Below the pieces are notes generated by a model. That model worked only from the letters and a program-made list of their open reading frames with translations, ran no database searches and was not told the DNA's origin. From Lunularia cruciata (taxonomy: Eukaryota > Streptophyta > Marchantiopsida > Lunulariales > Lunulariaceae): a DNA stretch of 64,000 nt. Positions 1 through 10,483 of this stretch are shown here, in pieces. Position numbers and translations under genes: made by a program. Where the stretch lies: NCBI GenBank assembly GCA_948567375.1, contig OX419757.1, positions 682,001-746,000 of the forward strand, read 5' to 3'. The stretch's first letter is position 1. Each line of letters starts with the position of its first letter.

Positions 1-798
1 GAGTAATTTTGAGGGGAGAAAATGTAGTGCAATTGCTAGACTTGGGGATGTTTTAGAGAGAGGATGGGATGGAGGCACCTGTAAGCCAATTTCATGCACT
101 CCATTTTCCATTCTTGAATCCATTCCACATTAAGATTATGTACATCTAGTGTGAGCAAATGAGAGTAACTCTTGTTTATCATTTTGGAGCCGAGTTCATG
201 GACATAATGATGAATTCACCAAACCCGGTGATTTTACTTATGGTGGTATACGAGAGAGAATGAGATTTGAAAATCTACATTCTATTATGATGTTATGGGT
301 TTGAATGTACTAAATCCTTTCCATTTTAACATGTACGTACAAATGGGTTATGTGGTTAGACCAAAAGTGATGTTTAGGGATTTTGTAATCTGCAATTTTG
401 GTGAGGAATATTATCAACAAGTGATAGATCTAAAGTTCCAATGCTAGTCCCAATAGTTTGTGATCCTTTCCAAATGATCATATTAACCCTCTATTGAAGT
501 AGGAAGTAGCAATTGAGCATTTGTTGTGTGAAGGATCATGGATCCGGAGTTTTTGGAGTTGATGCAGAGAATGCAAGGGATTTTGAACAAGTTTTAGGAG
601 ATCAAGATGACCATGGAGGAATTGAAAAATCAAGTATGTACCCTCATGAACAATCAAGTAATGCAAGAAGGGGAACCATCCTAACAACCAACACCAACAA
701 CCAAAGTACCTAGAGAGTCACTCATGCAAATGACGCAAACCCCGATCAACAACCAAACCACATTGTTATTGGAAATGAAAAGACATGTAACATTGAGG
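1..798 (+). mobile_element. Element A copy 1, left part: leader and gag start of a Ty3/gypsy element
   Basis: This stretch matches 49535-50370, where the same family is seen with its LTR and primer-binding site, so the window opens inside the untranslated leader of element A. A gag-like reading frame starts at ATG 538 and encodes a Gln/Met-rich N terminus with the same wording as the other copy. It contains stops (for example TAG where the other copy has CAG near 680). The element breaks at 798/799, where element B is inserted, and continues at 6453. Decayed; no intact protein is expected. Confidence 0.8.
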
Positions 799-803
799 CT
801 TAC
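799..803. repeat. Left target-site duplication of element B (CTTAC)
   Basis: CTTAC directly precedes the TGTAAAAGACC start of the left LTR and is repeated at 6453-6457 after the right LTR. The other copy of element A has an uninterrupted GAGGCTTACAAGGGAT at this place (about 50355-50370), which confirms the insertion site. Confidence 0.95.
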
Positions 804-1229
804 TGTAAAAGACCAAATCCGAGGAGAGAAATAGGAGAATAGAAACTCACATTGGGACACTTGAATGAGGGAAAACTCCAAATGCCTAGCATGAGCTTTG
901 GCTTTGGTATTTATAGGTAGCATACAAGGCCCTTGAGAAGTTTCTCAAGAAGCTTCCTCAAGCCGCTTTCTTAGAGTGCAAGCCAAGTTAACTAGGAAAC
1001 TTCTCAAGAAGCTTCCTTCTAGAAGCCGCCTACTTGGCGTGCAAGCTAAGCTAGTTGGAAGCTTCTAGAAGCTTCCTTCTAGAAGCTACTTACTTAAAGT
1101 GCAAGCTAAGCTAACCGGGAAGCTTCCCAAGAAGCTTCCTAGATACTTCCAAAATATTCTAGGCTAATTTGTCTTATGTGCTACTTTGTGAGCCCGACTG
1201 ACTTTGTCGCTAAACTCCATATTGTTACA
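804..1229 (-). repeat. Element B 3' LTR (left in window)
   Basis: 426 bp, TGTAAAAG...TGTTACA. It contains about 3.5 degenerate copies of a 60-bp unit carrying AAGCTTCT/AGAAGCTT palindromes, including GAAGCTTCTAGAAGCTTCC at 1058-1076. A TATAAATA box (minus strand) lies at 908-915, downstream of the array in the element's sense direction. Confidence 0.95.
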
Positions 1230-1250
1230 TATTCCCCCGCTGCTAGTTGG
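1230..1250 (-). other. Polypurine tract of element B
   Basis: The plus strand reads CATATTCCCCCGCTG directly inside the left LTR; on the element's strand this is a purine run (GCGGGGGAAT). This is the expected place and composition for the plus-strand primer of reverse transcription. Confidence 0.75.
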
Positions 1251-1324
1251 TGACGTCCTCGTCACCAGTGAAGCTTCAAATTCCTAGATGGCCGTCTGTG
1301 CATTTTGGAGGTGAGAAAGAGGTT

Positions 1325-1450
1325 CCTAGGTGGAATCATGAAGGGGATACCCTTTCCAAAGGACCTTGTACTCCGTATGTTGGCGATGGCCTTGTTGAAT
1401 GTGGCGACGCGCAAGGAGACGATCAACTTTGTACTCCTCATGATCATTGA
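1325..1450 (-). pseudogene. Chromodomain of element B, interrupted
   Basis: Read on the minus strand this codes for EEYKVDRLLARR, a spacer, then EYKVLWKGYP and HDST-stop-EP. The Y-V, W-K-G-Y and D-x-T-W-E-P landmarks are those of a chromodomain, which in chromoviruses follows integrase and steers integration to marked chromatin. The Trp of the last landmark is a TAG stop here (CACCTAGGAACC), a change expected from a single base substitution of TGG. The domain is therefore truncated. Confidence 0.8.
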
Positions 1451-1478
1451 TAGGGATAGGAAGAGGGGGAGGTTGGAC

Positions 1479-2700
1479 TCAAGAGGAAAAGAAAGAGGGG
1501 TTAGGAACAAAGGGTTTCAACTTGGAAACATGAAAGACATGATCGATACGCATGTGACAAGGCAAGGCAAGACGATAAGCAATAGGAGAGACAATTTGGG
1601 TGATATCAAAGGGTCCTATCCAATTAGGGGCAAGATTACGAACTTGGGTATCGAGTGGGAGAGGGAGGTTACTAGAGGATAACATGACTTTATCACCGAC
1701 TTCAAAGGTGAGATCTCGACGATGGTGGTCCGCATATTGTTTTTGGCGATTTTGAGCAACAAGGAGGTGAGATTTGGCTTGTTGGAGAGATTGGGATATA
1801 GTAGTCAAGAATGTGGAAGTATGAGGAACCTGAGATGGAGGGGGAGCAAGAAGAGAATTTGGAACAAGCGGATCTTGGCCAAAATTGAGAAAGAAAGGAG
1901 AGAATCCGGAGCTTGCCTATTTGGAATTATTGTAGGCAAATTCAGCAGCGGCAAGACATTCATCCCAATTGGTATGGTGGACATTGACAAAGGCACGCAA
2001 CATATCCTCCAATGTACAATTTGCACGTTTGGTTTGTCCATCAGTTTGAGGATGATAGGCCGTGGACAAAGCAAGCTTGGTGCCGAGTATCTGAAAGAGT
2101 ACTTGCCAAAATTGCCGGGTAAAGCAAGGATCATGGTCAGAGATGAGTACGCCTGGCATTCCATGATGCTTGAAGACAGTGTCGAAGTAGATTTGCGTTA
2201 AGGTTGGAGCATCCATGGTATCACAGGTTGGTGCCAAGTGGATTTGCTTACTAAGCTTATCCACAAACACCACAATGGTGGTGTGTCCTTGTTTTGTCTT
2301 TGGCAAGGATGTGCTGAGATCCAAGCTCACATGCTCCCAACGAGCTGATGGAATGGCAAGCAATTGAAGGAGTCCACCGGCTTCTGGTTGCTGGCCTTGT
2401 TACGTTGGCAGCTCTCACACGATCAAACAAATTATCAAACATCCCTTGTCATGTTGGGCCACCACCATTGATGTTGGAGGGTACCCAAGGTTTTGTCCAC
2501 ACCCATGTGACCAGCAATGGGTAAATCATGGGCTTCTTGAAGGCGCACAAGTCAAAGATCACCTTTGGCTGGAACATAGATCTGGTCCGCATGGAATAGA
2601 AGGCCTTCCTTGAAGGAGAAGGTGGTGTAATCCTTGTCACCTGTTGTTAGCCGACCATGTACCATTTGGAAGAAGGGATCTTGCTATAGAGCTAACCAAA
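1479..2700 (-). pseudogene. Integrase of element B (core and GPF module), broken
   Basis: The core runs about 2363-1917 with the first Asp in DLSTSLP, the second in DHDPCF, then the YHPQTDGQT block. The residue after this block, normally the catalytic Glu, is Lys (QTKRAN), so the D,D-35-E triad is incomplete. The C-terminal part (1808-1479) has VGDKVML, WIGPFDI and the HVFHVSKLKPF block typical of chromoviral integrase ends. Core and tail are in different frames. The protein would insert element cDNA into chromosomal DNA; this copy cannot. Confidence 0.85.
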
Positions 2701-2779
2701 ACTTGTTATGAATCTTGGGATCAATGGACACCGTCGTAATTGCTACCGCGATGAGAGGAAGAGACTTCAAATCAGGTTG

Positions 2780-3132
2780 TCATGATAGAGCATTAGGGAT
2801 GACATAGAACCGACTTGGTTTGTACTCAAGTTTGATGTCAAACAATTGGAGTTTCTCTTCCCATCGATGATATCGACTCTTCATGTGCTCAAGGTGTAAG
2901 GTCTGCAACAATGGCTTGTGATCAGTTTGCATGATCACTTGTTTCCCACAAGATAATGCCTCCATGCCTTGGTGGCATATACCATTGCAAGTTGTTCCCA
3001 ATCTTGAGCAGAGTAATTTCTTTCAGTTGTATTTAGTCGGCGAGACACAAAGGCAATAGGATGTAGTCCATCTGGAAATTCTTGTTGCAACACAGCTCCA
3101 ATTGCAAAGTTAAAAGTATCAAAATCAACCAC
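2780..3132 (-). pseudogene. RNase H domain of element B
   Basis: Minus-strand frames encode FAIGAVLQQ, then IAFVSRRLNTTERNYSA and ATKAWRHYL, followed in another frame by QTDHKPLLQTL. These are the landmarks of the Ty3/gypsy RNase H that removes the RNA template strand. The usual DAS at the first active-site Asp reads DTF. At least one frame change near 2990 separates the two halves. Confidence 0.8.
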
Positions 3133-3149
3133 ACAAGGTAGTTAAGGAT

Positions 3150-4295
3150 CATATGGTTGAAGAATGGGTCTTGAAGACACCATATGCTTTAACTTCTGGA
3201 ATGCTTCTTCATGCTTGGTGGTCCATTGGAAGCTCGAGTTCTTTCCCAAGAGGTCAGTCAATGGTGCAGCCATGTGAGCATAATAGTGGATGAACCGTTG
3301 GTAAAAACTGGCCAATCCATTGAATGCTCATACTTCGGTAGCATCCTTCGGGGTAGGCCAATCAGTAATGGCCTTGATCTTCTCTTCTTCCATCTTGATC
3401 CCCTCTGATGAGATCTTATGACCCAAGAAGGTAACCTCTTTTTGCCAAAAAGCACACTTTGACTTCTTGTAGTAAAATTTCCACTGTCGTAGTCATCTTA
3501 GGACTTCTCGCACATGATTCCTATGTTCTACCTCTGTCCTACTATAGATTAAGATATCATCTAAGAACACTACCACGGACTGATCCAATAGTCCCTCCAA
3601 CACCTGATGCATCTGATCCATGAAGACTGTTGGAGCATTAGTGAGTCCGAAAGGTAGAACTCTCCACTCAAAATGTCCATACCTTGTGCAAAAGACATTC
3701 TTTTACACGTCCTTTCCTTCAATAGGAATTTGCCAATAGCCGCTACAAAGATCTAGCTTGGAAAAGTAGCGTGCTCCACTTAATTGATCAAGCGGTCATT
3801 GATCCGAGGCAAGGGATATGCATTCTTCACGGTTTGCTTATTGAGCCTACGGTAATCAATACAGAAACGAAGTCCTCTATCCTTCTTTAGAAAAAATAGT
3901 ACCGGTGCTCCCCACGGAGAGGTACTATGTCATATGAAATCCTTCTCCAACAACTCTGTAAGTGTTGTTCGCAACTCTTCCAACTCCTTTGGTGAGAGCA
4001 AATAGATTGGTCTACGCACTAAAGTACTCCTTGGCAATAACTCAATCTTGAAGGGCATACCTTGATCAGAGGGTAATCCCTTTGGCAGATCATTCGGAAA
4101 TACATCTGCAAACTCCTGAACTATTTGATCAATCGTTGCTTGATGCGGCACTTGGCCCTCCTCAGATTGTTCTTGTGCAATCGGCTTGATCCACACCGCA
4201 AATACAGACTTATCTTCCTCCAAAGCTTGCTCTATGGCTACTTCATTAACAAACTTCCCTTCTAGGGACTCATCTCTCTTCCAAGCTTGCTCCAT
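3150..4295 (-). pseudogene. Reverse transcriptase of element B
   Basis: The N-terminal part (4295-3930) has VFPNDLPKGLP and the PIYLLSPKELEEL stretch that opens Ty3/gypsy reverse transcriptases. The catalytic motif [10 protein letters not shown] is visible on the minus strand at 3570-3544. The domain copies element RNA into DNA. It is split over several frames with stops (for example near 3930 and 3690), so this copy is inactive, although the catalytic Asp pair survives. Confidence 0.85.
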
Positions 4296-4429
4296 GGTTG
4301 CCTTCCTGGCAAACTTCTCATCTTGGGACTCATCTCCCTTCCAGATTTGCTCTATGGCTACCTTCTCAACAAACTTCCTATCTTGGGACTGACTATTCTT
4401 AGGTGTCTTACTCAGAGGTGCCAGAAAAC

Positions 4430-4825
4430 CTAATCAGAAATTCCTACCTTGGTGTTGTACTTGAATTTGACGTCAGGTCCAATTGAATTGAACCTTATGA
4501 CGTCAAGGTAAGGTAGACCTAGAATGATATCATAATGTAGAGGTGCCACTACAAACCTCATATACTCCAAATACTCCTTCCCAATCTTGAAGGTAACAGG
4601 ATGCGAGGTGCGGAATGCAGAACCTTTTCTACCATCCGCCATCATCAAACTACTTCCAATCATTAGCTTGATAAGAATACCCAATTCCTTTGCTACTTGC
4701 ATAAACATGCAATTCTCTGAACTTCCAGAATCAACCAAAATCCTACAACCCTGATTAGATATCATACCTTGCAAGTGAAGTAGACTTGCATAGGTCGAGC
4801 CTTCAATCCCATTGGAACTAATCAA
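4430..4825 (-). pseudogene. Aspartic protease of element B
   Basis: A 131-codon frame carries CRILVDSGSSENC (catalytic Asp in D-S-G) and, downstream, YDIILGLPYL, the usual partner motif near the end of retroviral-type proteases. It would process the gag-pol polyprotein. The open frame is one of the better preserved parts of the element. It lies between the gag zinc knuckle and the reverse transcriptase, as expected. Confidence 0.85.
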
Positions 4826-4879
4826 GCTCCCAATAGGCGGCTCAAAATCTCCTACTGGGATTCCTTGTTTCCTTGATCA

Positions 4880-5755
4880 TTCCACATCACAGTCTCCACT
4901 TGGGCAACTTGTCGAGGTCGTCCATTCTTGAGTGGACATTCAACAATGCGATGCCCCAACTGGCAACAATAAAAACAACCACCATTTTGTCGCAACTTCT
5001 CTTGTCTGCCATGCCCAGTGGTCTTCATTGAATTGCATCAATCTCCATTGGTGCTGGCTCTTCCACTTGTGTGTAGTGTATTGGTAGGCTTTGTGGGGGT
5101 CGAGGTCGAGACCAAGTTGTTGCCACCAAGGAATCAAAATGTTTGGCCAACCGCATGGCCTCCTCCAAGTGTTGTGGCTCTCGCATGGTTACCTCTAATT
5201 TGGTTCTTGCTTTCAAGCCCCTCACGAATCGATCCAGAGCTTCACCTTCCAAAATATATGGAATTTGCATGATGGTGTTTTGGAACTGCGTGATGTAACT
5301 TCTTACAGAGCCAATCTGTTTCAACTCTGCCAACTTATCTCGTGCAGCTCGTGTGGCATTTATAGCTTGGAACCGACTGATTATTGCGCTCTTGAATTTT
5401 TCCCATGTCAAGATTAGTGTAACCATTTGTCATTTGGCTCGCTCCACTCGGAATCTCCACCATAGCTTTGCTACTCCATCCAATTGGCTAGAAGCCAAGA
5501 GAATCTGTCTTTGCTCATCTTTAGATTTGTAGCTTCAAAATAACATTCACAATCAAATACAAAATTCTCCACTGCACCCATGAGATTCTTGCCTTCAAAT
5601 ACCTTGGGTTTAAGGAACCTGATCCGATCTTCTCCTTCTCAAATTGGTACTCTCTCCACCTGCTCTTGTCGTCAAAGATCTCATTCATCCAACAATCGAG
5701 TAAGGTGCTTGATTTGTTGTTGCATAGCAAGGATAACATCAGGTATTGCCGCCAT
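4880..5755 (-). pseudogene. gag of element B with CCHC zinc knuckle
   Basis: The start codon is chosen at 5755 (CAT on the plus strand), giving MAAIPDVILAMQQQIKHL, also seen in element C. The capsid-like Retrotrans_gag region lies at 5426-5025 (WEKFKSAIISRFQ, then LAELKQIGSVRSYITQF and LDRFVRGLKARTKLEV). A CX2CX4HX4C knuckle (CFYCCQLGHRIVEC) lies at 4977-4936. Gag packages the element RNA. Stops and a frameshift near 5430-5550 interrupt it. Confidence 0.85.
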
Positions 5756-6009
5756 GGTTGATCCTCTATCACACCACTCCCAATCTATCTAATTTATTAA
5801 CACATAGAAACAACACGTCCACCGTTCTCCATAAGTTACAATCGGAAGCACCAAGGGTTCCTCAGATATGGTGATCATATGCAGAAAATCTTATCCAAAG
5901 TGCAAAGTGATGAACTGTGTGAAACGATGCTTGGGTAGTATTTGGACACAAAAATTCCAATGGTTTGGTGGAAGTGGATTTGGTGGTCCATAAATTCCAT
6001 CCATCCCAT

Positions 6010-6026
6010 TCTTGCTTTGATACCAA
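6010..6026 (-). other. Primer-binding site of element B
   Basis: On the minus strand TTGGTATCAAAGCAAG follows the 5' LTR end. TGGTATCAGAGC is the well-known complement of the 3' end of plant initiator tRNA-Met; this copy has one change (AAAGC for AGAGC). Confidence 0.85.
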
Positions 6027-6452
6027 TGTAAAAGACCGAATATGAGGAGAGAAATAGGAGAATGGAAACTCACATTGGGACACTTGAATGAGGGAAAACT
6101 CCAAATGCCTAGCATGAGCTTTGGCTTTGGTATTTATAGGTAGCATACAAGGCCCTTGAGAAGCTTCTCAAGAAGCTTCCTCAAGCCGCTTTCTTAGAGT
6201 GCAAGCCAAGTTAACTAGGAAGCTTCTCAAGAAGCTTCCTTCTAGAAGTCGCCTACTTGGCGTGCAAGCTAAGCTAGTTAGAAGCTTCTAGAAGCTTCCT
6301 TCTAGAAGCTACTTACTTAAGGTGCAGGCTAAGCTAACCGGGAAGCTTCCCAAGAAGCTTCCTAGATACTTCCGGAATATTCTAGGCTAATTTGTCTTAT
6401 ATGCTACTTTGTGAGCCCGACTGACTTCATCGCTAAACTCCATATTGTTACA
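6027..6452 (-). repeat. Element B 5' LTR (right in window)
   Basis: 426 bp, the same length as its partner. It contains GAAGCTTCTAGAAGCTTCC at 6281-6299 within 60-bp repeats, and a minus-strand TATAAATA at 6131-6138. In sense direction the order is repeats, TATA box, about 100 bp, then the primer-binding site, which fits a promoter LTR. Confidence 0.95.
6281..6299. promoter_or_regulatory. Heat-shock-element-like array in element B 5' LTR
   Basis: GAAGCTTCTAGAAGCTTCC contains GAAnnTTCnnGAAnnTTC, four alternating units of the heat-shock factor consensus with perfect 2-base spacing. Flanking repeats add further GAAGCTTC and TTCTAGAAG modules. The array lies about 145 bp upstream of the TATAAATA at 6131-6138 in the element's direction. 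Function is inferred from the motif only. Confidence 0.6.
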
Positions 6453-7123
6453 CTTACAAGGGATAACAATCCCTGGGAGTAGTGGGAAATTGGATTTCAA
6501 GAATGAATTGATACCTTTGATTGTTCACAATTGAGATCATTGATCATTTTGCAAGTGTGTTTGCATGTGTGTACTTGACCAATAAAGCCCTCATATGGTA
6601 TGATGCTTAGGAACGATCATTGTTGGCGTAAGGAAGAGAGGTGACTTGGACAACCATGCAAGAAGGGCTGCTCAAGAATTTCCAATTTGTGAATTCTATG
6701 CAAATGGCCCAAACCAGACTCTTGGGGTTGATGCAAAGGAATGACATTCAAGAGTATTTAGAGGCAATTCTTGATCTACAGGTTGTGATAACTGATATAA
6801 GTCCAGCCAAAGCTCTTGACAATTTCAAAAGAGGATTAAAAGAGTGGATCCGCCAAGAGGTAATGGTACAAAATCCTTGCACTATTTTTGAAGCCATTGC
6901 ATGTGCTCAAAGAATAGCAAGGATGCTTGGAAGAGGTGAAGGTGTAGTCATAATGAAAAACTACTAGGCTGATATATACCATTTTGGTGGACCAATTCCT
7001 ATGGAATTGGGTGACATTTGGTTTCAAGATCAAGGAGCATGACCCCTCAAAGGAATAGGGACAGATCAAGGAACGGAGAGATGGAGTCCCACAAAGAGAA
7101 GGGGCTGAAGCAAATCAACAACA

Positions 7124-7166
7124 TTGTTATAATTGTGGTTGAGTTGGGCACATAGCCATCAATTGT
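7124..7166 (+). pseudogene. gag zinc knuckle of element A copy 1
   Basis: CYNCG-stop-VGHIAINC: CX2CX4HX4C spacing with a TGA inside. The other copy (51037-51078) reads the same motif with Lys in place of the stop. Confidence 0.8.
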
Positions 7167-7950
7167 CATGCTCATCATCCTAGGGGCCCTTGGTCTCCAT
7201 ACAAGCAACCTTTGAATCACATGAGACGAATCAAAGAGGAGGATGCTAAAATCACATTGGAAAACAAAGATCATTAGTATTATGTACCTCATAACCTTAT
7301 TGGCTCAATGAAGAAAAGTAGAAGAGAGGGAAAGAGAAGGACAAGTATGCAAAGGTAGAGGAAGACAAACACATAGTTGATTGTTGTAAATAGAATCCTA
7401 GAAGGTAATCTGGTGAGAGTATTGATAGACATTGGAGCAATAGAGAATTTCTTGTCTTGCTTTGTTGTAATAAGGTTGAGGATGGAACTATAGAAGGTTG
7501 AGAATGAAAAAGTACAGTTACCTAATGGTCAAGCATAGAGGATTGCATCATTACCTAGAAAGGTAGCACTCTCTATAGGAGAGTATCATCAAACAATCAA
7601 GTGGTGAGTGATATGGTTAGCTTGTTATGATGCAATCTTACGCATGTCATGGATAGAGCACTACAACCCTATGATGGATTGGAGAAAGAAAGTAGTGAGA
7701 ACTAGTCAATGCAAGATCTTTGGGGTTAAAGAAAGATCATAAAGGCAAGAGTTGTCTCTCCATGTCATAGCGACCACATCTAATGGTAAGACAAATAGAT
7801 GTTTCATGGGTCTACTAAGAGAAGTCCAGAGTGCCCAACACAATGGATAAATTCTTGAGAAATTGAAAGATGTGGTCAATGAGTTTCAAGATGTCTTCTT
7901 AGATGAATTACTCTCAAGTTTACCACTAGAAAGGAGAGTAGAGCATAAAA

Positions 7951-8460
7951 TTGAGATACTTCCTAGAAAGATATCTCCTTGTAAGGCTCCATCAACTATC
8001 ACCTCACGAGTTGGAGGAGTGTAAGGCTAAAATCAAAGATATGTTTCAAAAGAGGTTTATCCAACCCAACGTATTACCATATGGGATGCTTGTATTGGTG
8101 AAGAAGAAGGATGGAAAAATGCGCATGTGTATTGACTACCAAGGACTAAATCAACAAACAATGAAGAAAAAGTACCCATTACCTTGCATGGATGACTTGT
8201 TTGATCAACTCAATGGAGCAAAGCACTTTACCAAACTTGATCTACACAGCGGTTACAACCAAATTAAGATTGTAGAGGAAGACATACACAAAATGGCCTT
8301 TTGAACAAGGTATGGTCACTTTGAGTACATGGTGATGCAGTTTGGCCTTTCCAATGTTACAACCACTTCCATGATTTTGATGAATGACATATTTTGTTTG
8401 CACTTGGATAATCTATTATCATTTTCCTTGATGATATCTTAGTATATAATAGGATGATGA
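7951..8460 (+). pseudogene. Reverse transcriptase of element A copy 1
   Basis: A 117-codon frame (7951-8304) carries [35 protein letters not shown] and [15 protein letters not shown], the classic fingers and palm blocks of Ty3/gypsy reverse transcriptase. After a TGA at 8302 the sequence continues with the catalytic LDDILVYN near 8430-8455. It is decayed in the same way as the copy at 51924. Confidence 0.85.
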
Positions 8461-9272
8461 TAGGGCACAAGTAACATCTACGAGAAGTCCTCCAAATTCT
8501 ACAATAGAATCAATTGTATGCCAAAATCTCAAATTGCAGATTGGCAAATCTGAAGTAGACTACTTAGGGTATAGAGTAAGTGCATAAGGTATCCAAGTGT
8601 TAATAAATAAAATAGAAGTCATTAAGAAGATAAGACTCAACTCAAGAGTTTTTTGGGAATGATAGGGTTTTATCATCAATTTATCAAGGACTTCTCCAAG
8701 GTCTCTAGTAGCATTGTTGGGCAAGGGGAAAATGTGGATGTGGGGAACCACACAAGAATTGGCCTTTCAAGAATTGAAAGACTCATTACTACATGCACCA
8801 ATCTTGAAATGGTATGACCCAAAATGTCCAATCAAGTTGGCTATAGATGCATCAATGTAGCAATAGGAGCAACAACAAGAGTGGCATGACGGATGTCACC
8901 CAATTGCATACTTCTCTCATAAGTTGTTACTAGTAGAATGCAACTATCACACCACCAAATGAGAAGAGCTAGCCATTGTCCTTGCAGCCAAGCATTGAGC
9001 ATTGTCTTGGTGAGAAAGCATTTGTAGTGGAGATAGACCACAAACCTCTAGTCTACCTTGAGACACAAAAAGATCTTTCTTGTCAATAGATTTGGTGGGT
9101 ATTGTGGAGAAAATAGTCCAACATGACAATCACATATGCGGAAGGCAAGAAGAAGCAACCTATAGATACATTCACCTGAATGCCGATGGCAAACAATCTA
9201 GTGGTGGAGGTCAAGATGAACCCTAAATTCTGGCCAAGGATTCTTGCTACTACAAAAATTGATCCATAGATT

Positions 9273-9914
9273 GTGGGAGTTAAATCTTCCAAAGGCATCA
9301 CTAGCACCCAAGGACTCACCTTCTATGATGATAGGTTACGGATTTTGGATGCCATAGATATAAGAACTACCATCCTAGTAGATTGTCATGGTTCTCCCAT
9401 TGTAGGTCATGTTGGAGTGGACAAGATCTTGGATGCAATCAAACACCATTACTGTTGGTCCAAGATGAGCAACGACATGATGGAATATGTTTGGAGCTAC
9501 TTACTTTGTCAACAAAATAAAGCTTCTAATCAAGCTCCCACAAGACTTCTTCACTCCTTCCCACTCCTACACAAAGTTGGGAACAAGTAAGTAGGGATCT
9601 GGTTTGTGAATTGCTTAAGACCACCTTAGGTTTGACTCCATCATATTCTTTGTTGACTGACTTAGAAAAATGATTCATGTGCATCCTACTACCAAGGACA
9701 TGACTGCCCTACAACTAGCTCAACTGTACTTAGATGCAATTTCCTCTCACCATAGCCTATCTCGAGTGCTCATCATAGATAAAGGCACTCAATTCACTAG
9801 TTTGTTTTGGAGAACACCCTTTGGTTTCTTGAAAACCAAATTGACCATGTCCATAGCTTACTATCCATAGACTAATGGACAAATAGAGTAGGAAAATTGC
9901 ACTATGGAGGACTT
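9273..9914 (+). pseudogene. Integrase fragment of element A copy 1
   Basis: The frame at 9273-9590 has GHVGVDKILDAIKHHY and CQQNKASNQAP, which together form the HHCC-type N-terminal zinc-binding part of integrase. The core follows, with IDKGTQFTSLFW and the STAYHPQTNGQIE-like block near 9850-9890 interrupted by stops. Coding similarity stops a few codons later, at the junction with family R. Confidence 0.75.
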
Positions 9915-9929
9915 TCATGCAGGTCATTC

Positions 9930-10483
9930 CATGGCATGCTTCCCTTTATTTCCAACATGGTTGGTCATAGTTTAGTCAGTTTAGGAGTCATTGTCTTGGA
10001 GTCAATTGTTGGTACACAATAAGGAGATCCTTTAAGGAGACCTTTATTTGCCATGGCTCACTTCAAAGCTCTCTTATCTACTACTTTGGCCATGCTAAGT
10101 TGTGTATTTCTCTCCTTGGCATACAATACATACATTGTGGGCCTTGTAAATTAGGTTAGGTAGGCCTTTGATCACCTGACTACAAGCTAATATTGTAGGC
10201 TTAAGAGTCAAGGTGTAAAAGTGTAGAGCATGGTCCTCTTCAAATATCCTTCCCCACCTTGAGCTTTAAGAGGAGAACCTATAGATGGAGAACATATTCT
10301 TGGAGTGCCAATAGGATCCAAAGATATTGTCACACACTTCTTAAACATTGCTCTTGTAGAGGATATTCTCCATGTGAATGACCTTCCTCTACTAGGAGAT
10401 CTGCATGTGGTATTTTTTATACTATCCTTAAGCATTGTCCATCAATTGACTTACCTTTTCTACACGGTTCTTCCTTCTTTGAT
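9930..10483 (+). mobile_element. Family R copy 1, left piece (non-LTR retrotransposon fragment)
   Basis: From about 9936 to 10483 the sequence parallels 58618-59165 of the fuller R element: the CATGGTTGGTCA region, the RQGDPL-like block, and the wording before LEHILGVPIGSKD. It codes for the palm and thumb of a non-LTR reverse transcriptase, with stops. It is cut at 10483 by the LTR of element D and resumes at 20966. Confidence 0.75.
10479..10483. repeat. Left target-site duplication of element D (TTGAT)
   Basis: TTGAT precedes the LTR at 10484; TTGAC follows the other LTR at 20966-20970 (one mismatch). The solo LTR at 54401 has exactly the same pair of flanks, so both derive from one insertion event. 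Confidence 0.8.

Larger units (their letters stand above)
804..6452 (-). mobile_element. Element B: full-length Ty3/gypsy chromovirus, minus strand, nested in element A
   Basis: A complete structure is visible: two 426-bp LTRs starting TG and ending CA (804-1229, 6027-6452), a 5-bp target duplication, a primer-binding site TGGTATCAAAGC next to the right LTR, and a polypurine tract (AGCGGGGGAAT as read on the minus strand) next to the left LTR. On the minus strand the internal part encodes gag with a zinc knuckle, aspartic protease, reverse transcriptase, RNase H, integrase with a GPF module, and a C-terminal chromodomain. That order (integrase last, chromodomain tail) is the Ty3/gypsy chromovirus arrangement. 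Stops and frameshifts break it into fragments. The two LTRs differ at about 15 of 426 sites by eye, nearly all transitions, so the insertion is not fresh. Confidence 0.95.
6453..9930 (+). mobile_element. Element A copy 1, right part: gag-pol remains, Ty3/gypsy
   Basis: Continuation of the element interrupted at 798. In order on the plus strand: gag core (6641-6967, including a LDLQVVITDISPAKALDNFK region), zinc knuckle, protease-like region (about 7380-7560), reverse transcriptase (7951-8460), RNase H (about 8830-9060), and integrase zinc-binding and core regions (9370-9914). Many CAG, CGA and TGG codons have become stops, as expected from cytosine deamination in methylated repeats. The element has no 3' LTR: at about 9930 the integrase runs straight into sequence of family R. 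Confidence 0.85.

Noticed and set aside
1305-1682. 125-codon plus-strand frame
   Set aside because: It is antisense to the chromodomain and integrase tail of element B.
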